Below are positions 1 through 4,096 of a stretch of DNA of 5,109 bases, one piece after another. Position 1 is the stretch's first letter. Every line of letters starts with the position of its first letter. Both the position numbers and the translations under genes were made by a program. The stretch is from Thermococcales archaeon 44_46 (GTDB lineage: Archaea > Methanobacteriota_B > Thermococci > Thermococcales > Thermococcaceae), in NCBI GenBank assembly GCA_001507935.1, contig LGET01000122.1, forward strand, positions 1-5,109, read 5' to 3'. The notes below the pieces were generated by a model, which had not been told where the DNA came from, ran no database searches, and saw only the letters and a list, made by a program, of their open reading frames with translations.

Positions 1-1366
1 ACTCTTCATAAGCCCTCCCAGGCGGGAGGGAAAGGTCGTACTCGTATATCGTTAGCCTGTTATCCTTGCTTGAGGTTATTATTAGCTCGGCCTCTTTATA
101 TCCGTCGAGAGGTATTCCTCCAAAGGCTTTTGCTCCAAAGAGCTCACCTACTTTTGCCAGAGCGGCAGTTTTGAGGGAGATACTAAGAGCTGGAGGCTTT
201 CTATGGATTACATCTTCGTCGAGAACAACAATATCTCTATTACCGGTATCAAACGGCGTAGCCTCTAAGGCTCCCGTATTAGGGGTGGTGTTTGTTCCTA
301 AGAGTATTTTTCCAAAGGCTTTCTCTATGCTGGTTATCCTTGCACCAAAAACGCCCACCACCTTAACCATTGGAGGAGCTACATAAAGGAGCAAAGAGGG
401 AGCATTTATGGCGTTTGTAAATTTTGCCATAACCCTACTCTCCTCATCAACTGGTCTGTAGATCGCATCATGATGGGCATTGTAAGCTATCAGTATCCCT
501 CCCCCTATTGGGAGAGCGTTTGTTCTCATAGGGGCATAGAAGCTTGGAAAGTCCAGAAACCTAAAGAATGTCATCTCCTCACCGTTAAGGGGATTGCCCA
601 CAAACATTCCTCCTCTCACAAAGGCAAAAACCCTGTTGTATGCACTCTCCATGTCACCCAAAACTGGCCTCACGGGAGGGTTTCCGTCTACAGAGCTAAC
701 AACTACTGGAAAAGTTTCCCATTTTCTTGTAATTAGATCAAATACATGCAACTCTCTCACTCCCCAATCAAAGTTCTTTCCAATACCGAAGAAGACGGTG
801 TCGTGGACAAGAGTCCCCTTGAGGCTCGGATTTTCATTGAGAAGCTCTGCCTCCCCGGTCTTCCTGTCAAGTTCGTATATGCCAAGGTGTGCATGCCCAT
901 CTTCCCTTGCTATAAGGAGCTTGTCTTCGTAGGGGTCGTATATTATGTCGCTCACTTCTCCCGCCCAATCCGTCTTGTGGTGGATGGAATCTTTCCACAA
1001 AAGCCTTACTTTGTCGTTTTCCGTATCGTATTCGTGAACGTGAGAGTATTTGTTGACAAAGCTTATTGTCGACTTTTCGTTCTTACCCTCATAAACCGCT
1101 GGAGCATGAACCCAGCCGCCAAAGTAGATGAACTCATCAACGGTCTCAACCGAATTGTATGTGTCTCCTCCAGAAGTCGGAGCATCGCCGACGAGTTCAA
1201 ACTCGTACACCTTTTTTGAGTCCTCCCGTAGGAAGTGGGCTTGGGCTTCAAATGCCACTGTGAAGTACAAAACACCATTGTGGTATCTCAAACCGAATAT
1301 TCCGCCACTTCCCCATTCGGGGCCATAACGAGGTGGAAACCTGTTCAGATGCTTCAGGATTCTCAC
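1..1366 (-). CDS. DUF2139 family protein, C-terminus cut off by the window edge
   Basis: The minus strand is open without frameshift from GTG at 1366 to the left edge, giving 455 codons; the 3' end is missing. I recognise it as the archaeal DUF2139 family from its opening (PPRYGPEWGSGGIFGLRYHNG, near residues 11-31, shown here in part: PRYGPEWGSGGIFGLRYH) and from FGGWVHAP (82-89), HVHEYD (109-114) and DGHAHLGIYELD (156-167). No biochemical function is established. Repeated short beta-strand pieces ending in aromatic or DxxxG-like turns (LGIYELDRKTGEAELL, ELHVFDLITRKWETF, LTIYEYDLSLP) suggest a beta-propeller-like fold; this is inference. I see no signal peptide or membrane segment, so it is probably cytoplasmic. 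GTG at 1366 is chosen because GGTGA lies exactly five bases upstream, as in the two neighbouring genes with clear sites. An in-frame ATG at 1378 overlaps that site and lies about where transcription should begin. It is divergent from ppcA and shares its upstream region. Confidence 0.85.
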   Translation of the reverse strand, partial: MRILKHLNRFPPRYGPEWGSGGIFGLRYHNGVLYFTVAFEAQAHFLREDSKKVYEFELVGDAPTSGGDTYNSVETVDEFIYFGGWVHAPAVYEGKNEKSTISFVNKYSHVHEYDTENDKVRLLWKDSIHHKTDWAGEVSDIIYDPYEDKLLIAREDGHAHLGIYELDRKTGEAELLNENPSLKGTLVHDTVFFGIGKNFDWGVRELHVFDLITRKWETFPVVVSSVDGNPPVRPVLGDMESAYNRVFAFVRGGMFVGNPLNGEEMTFFRFLDFPSFYAPMRTNALPIGGGILIAYNAHHDAIYRPVDEESRVMAKFTNAINAPSLLLYVAPPMVKVVGVFGARITSIEKAFGKILLGTNTTPNTGALEATPFDTGNRDIVVLDEDVIHRKPPALSISLKTAALAKVGELFGAKAFGGIPLDGYKEAELIITSSKDNRLTIYEYDLSLPPGRAYEE

Positions 1367-1371
1367 GAATA

Positions 1372-1376
1372 TCACC
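1372..1376 (-). promoter_or_regulatory. Ribosome binding site of the DUF2139 gene
   Basis: On the minus strand, GGTGA (followed by T) precedes the GTG at 1366 by five bases (TATTC). It matches the archaeal anti-Shine-Dalgarno and has the same spacing as the ppcA and DUF1931 sites, so it decides for GTG 1366 over ATG 1378. Confidence 0.65.
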
Positions 1377-1397
1377 ATTAAAAGTTGTATCTCTAAG

Positions 1398-1405
1398 ATT
1401 TAAAA
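1398..1405 (-). promoter_or_regulatory. TATA box of the DUF2139 gene
   Basis: Read on the minus strand this is TTTTAAAT. Its centre is about 25 bases upstream of 1376, so transcription should start near 1374-1380, leaving a very short leader before GTG 1366. The BRE position upstream is not a good purine match, so the site is only moderately supported. Confidence 0.45.
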
Positions 1406-1453
1406 CATTGTGCAACTCAGGAAAAACCCCATCTACCATCTTTTGCCATTTTA

Positions 1454-1473
1454 TCAAAAAATTTGTCAAAAAA
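1454..1473 (+). repeat. Short direct repeat TCAAAAAA, two copies 12 bp apart
   Basis: TCAAAAAA occurs at 1454-1461 and again at 1466-1473, start to start 12 bp. The second copy merges with the BRE of the ppcA promoter. It could be a regulator site, or simply A-tract promoter sequence. It lies between the two divergent TATA boxes. Confidence 0.4.
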
Positions 1474-1480
1474 CTTAAAT
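1468..1480 (+). promoter_or_regulatory. BRE/TATA promoter of ppcA
   Basis: AAAAAA (1468-1473, BRE) is followed by CTTAAAT (1474-1480, TATA). A start about 25 bases downstream falls near 1500-1505, giving a leader of roughly ten bases that just includes the GGTGA at 1503. Such a short leader excludes the upstream in-frame ATGs at 1333 and 1495. Confidence 0.5.
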
Positions 1481-1502
1481 TTTGTGCATTCTTCATGGAA
1501 AT

Positions 1503-1507
1503 GGTGA
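1503..1507 (+). promoter_or_regulatory. Ribosome binding site of ppcA
   Basis: GGTGA lies five bases (GCAAA) before ATG 1513. It selects this start from several in-frame ATGs (1333, 1495, 1501, 1513, 1528). Confidence 0.7.
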
Positions 1508-1512
1508 GCAAA

Positions 1513-2943
1513 ATGATACCAAGAACTATGAGTACTCAGCATCCCGACAATGTATTCATACCTTTTTTTGCTCATGACGCTGCCCTTGGAGGAGAGGATG
1601 AAGTGGTTGAAGCGTTCTATGCTTTTAGCGTTCTTGGAGTAGACGAGCAGATGTGGGATTTCGAAGGAAAGGAGGTTGACGAATTCGTTGTAAAGAAATT
1701 ACTGGAAAAATATGGAAGCTTTTTCAGAAAAAGAAAGCTTGGCAAGGACTTTAGGATCACACCCCGTGTGCCAAATCCAAGTGTAGAGAAAGCAGAGGCA
1801 AAGCTTTTGCTTGAAACGCTTGAAAGTATTCCCAGATCCGCCGACTATGCAAAGTTATTTTACGGAGAGGAAATCGCTCCAATTTTTGAAGTTATATTAC
1901 CCATGACAACTTCTTCTGAAGAACTCGAAAGGGTGTACGAGCTTTACAAAAGGTATATCATAGGAAAGCAGTACAAAAGGGTGTACGACGTTAAAATCTA
2001 CGAGTGGATTGGAGAATTTTATCCAGAAGAGATAAACGTCATCCCCTTATTTGAGACAAAAGAAGCTATTATGAACTCCCACGAAATTCTGGAGGAATAT
2101 CTAACCGGAAAAAACTTTGAGTACCAGAGGGTATTTTTGGCCAGAAGCGACCCTGCAATGAACTATGGTCTAATAAGTGCGGTAATCTATGACAAATATG
2201 CTTTATTCAAACTCAAAGAACTTGAAGAAGAACTAAGCATCCCCATATATCCAATAATCGGTGTCGGTGGGGCCCCTTTTAGGGGACATTTCACACCCAA
2301 GAATGTCGATGCAACAATGGAAGAATATCCCAGCGCCCAGACCTTTACTGTCCAAAGCTCATTTAAATATGATAATGAGCCTAAAGAAGTTATCAAAGCT
2401 ATTGAAAAGGTAAACAATACAAAAAGAAAAGAAACGCCAGCAATTGATGAGAGAATATTTGGGATACTCGACAAATATGAAGAAGAATACACCAAGGAAC
2501 TTAAGATTCTCGCCCCATATATACGAGAGGTTGCAAAGGCTGTTCCCTCAAGAAGGAAAAGGAAGCTTCACATAGGGCTCTTTGGGTATTCAAGAGAGGT
2601 CAATGGAGAAGCCCTTCCGAGGGCTATAAAGTTCACGGCATCTCTGTACTCTCTCGGAATACCTCCAGAAATCCTAGGATTAAGAGCGCTAAGTGAAAAG
2701 GAGCTGGAGATAATAAGTGAATACTACAAAGGCCTTTATAATGATATCTCCTTTGCGTTAAAGTTCTTTAATCCAAAAGGAGCTTCCTATTTCAAATTTT
2801 TAGATCATACAGTCAAACTGCAAAAGGAAATGGGAATAGAAAGGAACGAAAAACATCTGGAAATCACCACCCAGATACTGAATGGAAAAATTGAAGAGAG
2901 CCTTGTGGTAGAAGCGGCTGGTATCAGAGGATTTCTCGGCTGA
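1513..2943 (+). CDS. ppcA: Phosphoenolpyruvate carboxylase, archaeal type
   Basis: The 476-residue product catalyses PEP + bicarbonate to oxaloacetate + phosphate in the cytoplasm, replenishing C4 acids. It belongs to the short archaeal class (PEPcase_2), which is about half the length of bacterial and plant enzymes. Diagnostic segments are MSTQHPDN (residues 6-13), LGGEDEVVEAFYAFSVLGVDEQMWDFEGKEVDEFV (25-59; key core DEQMWDFEGKEVD), RVPNPSVEKAEAKLLLETL (85-103), LPMTTSSEE (129-137), LARSDPAMNYGL (209-220) and the glycine-rich IGVGGAPFRGHFTP (249-262), probably in the active site. The length is normal for the class and the frame is intact. The start at 1513 follows the family N-terminus and the GGTGA site; the frame is open back to 1333, but the longer N-terminus is non-family-like. 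Known archaeal members are far less sensitive to acetyl-CoA than bacterial ones; whether that holds here is inference. The gene has its own promoter, and its stop is followed three bases later by a long hairpin. Confidence 0.96.
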   Translation: MIPRTMSTQHPDNVFIPFFAHDAALGGEDEVVEAFYAFSVLGVDEQMWDFEGKEVDEFVVKKLLEKYGSFFRKRKLGKDFRITPRVPNPSVEKAEAKLLLETLESIPRSADYAKLFYGEEIAPIFEVILPMTTSSEELERVYELYKRYIIGKQYKRVYDVKIYEWIGEFYPEEINVIPLFETKEAIMNSHEILEEYLTGKNFEYQRVFLARSDPAMNYGLISAVIYDKYALFKLKELEEELSIPIYPIIGVGGAPFRGHFTPKNVDATMEEYPSAQTFTVQSSFKYDNEPKEVIKAIEKVNNTKRKETPAIDERIFGILDKYEEEYTKELKILAPYIREVAKAVPSRRKRKLHIGLFGYSREVNGEALPRAIKFTASLYSLGIPPEILGLRALSEKELEIISEYYKGLYNDISFALKFFNPKGASYFKFLDHTVKLQKEMGIERNEKHLEITTQILNGKIEESLVVEAAGIRGFLG

Positions 2944-2946
2944 CCT

Positions 2947-3001
2947 CCTTTCCGCCTTTAGCGAGAGGTTAAGCTTTAATCCCTCGCCAATGGCGGAGAG
3001 G
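2947..3001 (+). other. Long imperfect hairpin directly after the ppcA stop codon
   Basis: CCTTTCCGCC (2947-2956) pairs with GGCGGAGAGG (2992-3001) over ten pairs with one G-U. After an internal loop, GCGAG (2961-2965) pairs with CTCGC (2983-2987). GG-TTAA (2967-2972) then pairs with TTAA-T-CC (2976-2982) with a bulged T, closing a GCT triloop. No T-run follows, so it is not a standard terminator. Confidence 0.6.
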
Positions 3002-3049
3002 TTTACGGGCCCATCACCTACTCCCGTTGCCGGTTTCGGTTCAGCCCGA

Positions 3050-3067
3050 GGGCACGGTCTTGTGCCC
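3050..3067 (+). other. Perfect 6-bp stem-loop
   Basis: GGGCAC (3050-3055) pairs with GTGCCC (3062-3067) around the loop GGTCTT, and the first and last loop bases can add a G-U pair. An alternative is pairing of ACGGGC 3005-3010 with GCCCGT 3064-3069, which would break this hairpin. Confidence 0.55.
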
Positions 3068-3077
3068 GTTACCCCTA

Positions 3078-3090
3078 TCCCCAAAGGGGA
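3078..3090 (+). other. Perfect 5-bp stem-loop
   Basis: TCCCC (3078-3082) pairs with GGGGA (3086-3090) around the loop AAA. ATCCC (3077-3081) could alternatively pair with GGGAT (3094-3098). Confidence 0.5.
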
Positions 3091-3155
3091 CTTGGGATTA
3101 TGGTTTGAGAGGCGAATCTCCAGTTTTTGACTGCTCTAAAGGGTAGTTTCTCAAG

Positions 3156-3171
3156 GACGCCTTACGGCGTC
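3156..3171 (+). other. Perfect 6-bp stem-loop with TTAC tetraloop
   Basis: GACGCC (3156-3161) pairs with GGCGTC (3166-3171). It is separated from the next hairpin by a single base, so the two may stack coaxially. Confidence 0.6.
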
Positions 3172-3172
3172 A

Positions 3173-3193
3173 ACCACTCCAAGGCGGAGTGGT
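3173..3193 (+). other. Perfect 8-bp stem-loop, possible IS200/IS605-like terminal palindrome
   Basis: ACCACTCC (3173-3180) pairs with GGAGTGGT (3186-3193) around AAGGC. It is the strongest single stem in the gap. It is followed by AACATGAAACCCC (3194-3206). A subterminal hairpin followed by a short unpaired tail of this kind recalls right ends of IS200/IS605-type elements and the 3' part of TnpB omega-RNAs. The resemblance is from memory and not verified. Confidence 0.5.
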
Positions 3194-3254
3194 AACATGA
3201 AACCCCTCGTCTCATCGGGTTCTAAGTTTGGCCTTTTCAAGCTCTTATTACTCT

Positions 3255-3268
3255 GCAAAGTTTAAAAG
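3255..3268 (+). promoter_or_regulatory. Possible second promoter upstream of the terminator
   Basis: GCAAAG (3255-3260) followed by TTTAAAAG (3261-3268) resembles BRE/TATA, with a predicted start near 3288. Any transcript would soon meet the terminator-like hairpin at 3311-3355, so it is either a short RNA, a distal promoter for the DUF1931 gene, or chance in AT-rich sequence. Confidence 0.25.
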
Positions 3269-3310
3269 AGTTTCGGTTCTTTAAAGATTGCCCTTCAATT
3301 ACTCTTTCAG

Positions 3311-3355
3311 AGAAAAAAGCAAGCAGTGCGATTTTTCTTCATTCTTTATGTTTTT
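3311..3355 (+). terminator. Hairpin and T-rich terminator-like region
   Basis: AGAAAAA (3311-3317) pairs with TTTTTCT (3332-3338), with an inner GC/GC pair (3319-3320 with 3328-3329) and a seven-base loop. Pyrimidine-rich sequence with TTTTT at 3332-3336 and 3351-3355 follows. Archaeal polymerase terminates on oligo-T in the non-template strand, so this probably ends plus-strand transcripts coming from ppcA or the structured element before the DUF1931 promoter. Confidence 0.5.
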
Positions 3356-3381
3356 GCACGGAGTGTTCTAGTAAGTTCTGA

Positions 3382-3395
3382 GAAAAATTTAAATA
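3382..3395 (+). promoter_or_regulatory. BRE/TATA promoter of the DUF1931 gene
   Basis: GAAAAA (3382-3387, BRE) followed by TTTAAATA (3388-3395, TATA) is a near-ideal Thermococcales promoter. Transcription should start near 3413-3418, giving a leader of about 33 bases. A second TATA-like CTTAAATATA at 3406 would start too close to the ribosome binding site. Confidence 0.75.
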
Positions 3396-3439
3396 CTTTT
3401 AGTTACTTAAATATACATCGAGAGCAAAAGGAGGGAGGG

Positions 3440-3444
3440 GGTGA
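3440..3444 (+). promoter_or_regulatory. Ribosome binding site of the DUF1931 gene
   Basis: GGTGA inside a long purine stretch (3428-3449) lies five bases before ATG 3450. An in-frame GTG at 3441 overlaps the site itself and is therefore rejected as the start. Confidence 0.75.
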
Positions 3445-3449
3445 GGGAG

Positions 3450-3911
3450 ATGGCAAACATGATAATCCCCTTCCCACAGCTGGAGAAGATTCTTGAGAAG
3501 ACATGTGAGCTTGCACTCACAAAGCCAAGAGCGGAGGAAATGATGGACATAGTGGAGAAGAAGCTTGCTGACCTCTTTGAGGTTGCCTATGAGAACGCAA
3601 TAGCAGAGGGGAGTGACACAATAAAGCTCAGGCACCTGCCACTTACAAAGGGCTTCAAGAACTCAATGAACCTTTTCAGAGCCGTAATCAGGGATGAGAA
3701 GGTTGAGATCGAGCCTATAAGAAAGTTCGTACTTGCAAGCATACCTGCCGAAATGCCCCTAGAAGAGGAGTTAGTCGATGAACTCCCTATAATTACTGGA
3801 ACGCTCTTCGTCCTCATAGGGAGGGTTATCAAAGCTCTCCACCCGGAGATAAGGAACGTCTATCCCGAGCACATCGAGGAAGCCAAGAAAGTGTTGGATT
3901 ATACGCTGTGA
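3450..3911 (+). CDS. DUF1931 double histone-fold protein
   Basis: The 153-residue protein [10 protein letters not shown]...KVLDYTL is recognised as the DUF1931 family, whose structural example is Aquifex Aq_328: two histone folds fused in one chain, a pseudo-dimer. The first fold spans roughly residues 8-65 (helix [13 protein letters not shown], then [24 protein letters not shown], then [10 protein letters not shown]). The second spans roughly 85-150 ([13 protein letters not shown], then [23 protein letters not shown], then [14 protein letters not shown]). The length fits the family. By hand count it has 27 Asp/Glu and 20 Lys/Arg, so it is acidic, unlike the basic nucleosomal archaeal histones; strong DNA wrapping is doubtful and its role is unknown. 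A strong promoter and ribosome binding site suggest good expression. The gene appears monocistronic, with a 185-bp gap to the next one. The single cysteine (Cys19) shows no metal-site pattern. Confidence 0.9.
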   Translation: MANMIIPFPQLEKILEKTCELALTKPRAEEMMDIVEKKLADLFEVAYENAIAEGSDTIKLRHLPLTKGFKNSMNLFRAVIRDEKVEIEPIRKFVLASIPAEMPLEEELVDELPIITGTLFVLIGRVIKALHPEIRNVYPEHIEEAKKVLDYTL

Positions 3912-3939
3912 GGATTATACCTCTGAATTGCTTGACTCC

Positions 3940-3957
3940 TTTTGATTCTCCAATTTT
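3940..3957 (+). terminator. Weak oligo-T terminator candidate after the DUF1931 gene
   Basis: Two TTTT runs (3940-3943 and 3954-3957) follow the stop codon. A four-pair inverted repeat GAGG/CCTC (3910-3923) overlaps the stop. Neither is strong. The rest of the spacer to 4096 holds a hairpin and the next promoter. Confidence 0.25.
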
Positions 3958-4006
3958 AAGGTTTCTTAAATCTGAGCGTATAACTGGAAGAATATCCACA
4001 ATAACA

Positions 4007-4026
4007 CGGAAAACAGAAATTTTCCG
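4007..4026. other. Perfect 7-bp inverted repeat upstream of the nuclease promoter
   Basis: CGGAAAA (4007-4013) and TTTTCCG (4020-4026) are separated by CAGAAA. It lies about 30 bp upstream of the TATA box at 4057, a position suited to an activator or operator site. No known Thermococcales regulator motif is recognised in it. Confidence 0.35.
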
Positions 4027-4056
4027 CTTGAACAGCGTTAAAAACACCAAAACTGA

Positions 4057-4064
4057 TTTAAATA
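4057..4064 (+). promoter_or_regulatory. TATA box of the MBL nuclease gene
   Basis: TTTAAATA is identical to the DUF1931 TATA box. The start is expected near 4083-4087, giving a leader of only about ten bases. No convincing GGTGA precedes ATG 4097 (only GGGAT at 4086-4090), so initiation may be close to leaderless. The BRE position (AACTGA) is weak. Confidence 0.55.
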
Positions 4065-4096
4065 ACAAAAGTGATATTGCTATTTGGGATTTCACA

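Larger units (their letters stand above)
2947..3221 (+). ncRNA. GC-rich structured element, candidate non-coding RNA or structured ppcA 3' UTR
   Basis: This fills most of the gap between ppcA and the DUF1931 gene. GC is about 54% by hand count over 2941-3240 and peaks near 63% at 3001-3060, against about 31% over 3241-3420. In AT-rich hyperthermophiles such GC islands typically mark structured RNAs. It contains at least five stem-loops with perfect or near-perfect stems: 2947-3001, 3050-3067, 3078-3090, 3156-3171 and 3173-3193. Further possible pairings are TTGAGA 3105-3110 with TCTCAA 3149-3154, and AACCC 3201-3205 with GGGTT 3217-3221. It is not tRNA, and I do not recognise rRNA, SRP RNA or RNase P RNA. 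The plus strand is suggested only by ppcA upstream and the T-rich terminator downstream. Boundaries are approximate, and the molecule could be ppcA mRNA tail, an independent RNA or an insertion-sequence relic. Confidence 0.45.

Noticed and set aside
66..1328. Several plus-strand open frames of 66-157 codons (for example 66-386, 594-932, 746-1219)
   Set aside because: They lie opposite the DUF2139 reading frame, which is continuous, family-like and has its own promoter and ribosome site. Their translations resemble no family.
1370..1375. TATCAC as half of a Thermococcales glycolytic motif (TATCAC-N5-GTGATA)
   Set aside because: The second half is absent; the sequence is just the complement of the DUF2139 ribosome binding site and nearby bases.
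1248..1511. Minus-strand 87-codon open frame starting in the divergent promoter region
   Set aside because: It is in a different frame from DUF2139, covers the region of the DUF2139 promoter and start, and has no family-like sequence.
1333..1512. N-terminal extension of ppcA from ATG 1333
   Set aside because: The promoter and predicted transcription start lie inside this stretch, the residues are not family-like, and homologues begin at the MxxPRxMSTQHPDN region.
2800..3084. Minus-strand 94-codon frame across the ppcA end and the structured element
   Set aside because: It is antisense to the conserved ppcA C-terminus, with no promoter or ribosome site seen; it stays open mainly because of base composition.
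2990..3130. 46-codon plus-strand frame beginning MAERFTGPSPTPV, possible TnpB C-terminal relic
   Set aside because: It has no ribosome site, overlaps several hairpins and shows no zinc-finger or catalytic TnpB motif. Resemblance to TnpB tails could not be supported.
3173..3197. Single-hairpin H/ACA guide RNA (ACA at 3195-3197 after the hairpin)
   Set aside because: The stem is only eight pairs with a five-base loop, too short for an archaeal H/ACA hairpin, and there is no kink-turn or guide pocket.
2944..3449. tRNA, CRISPR array or C/D box RNA in the long gap
   Set aside because: There is no cloverleaf with TTCRA arm, no regularly spaced repeat, and no paired RTGATGA and CTGA boxes in the gap.
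3399..3635. Minus-strand 78-codon frame opposite the DUF1931 start
   Set aside because: It overlaps the DUF1931 promoter and coding start and has no family-like sequence.
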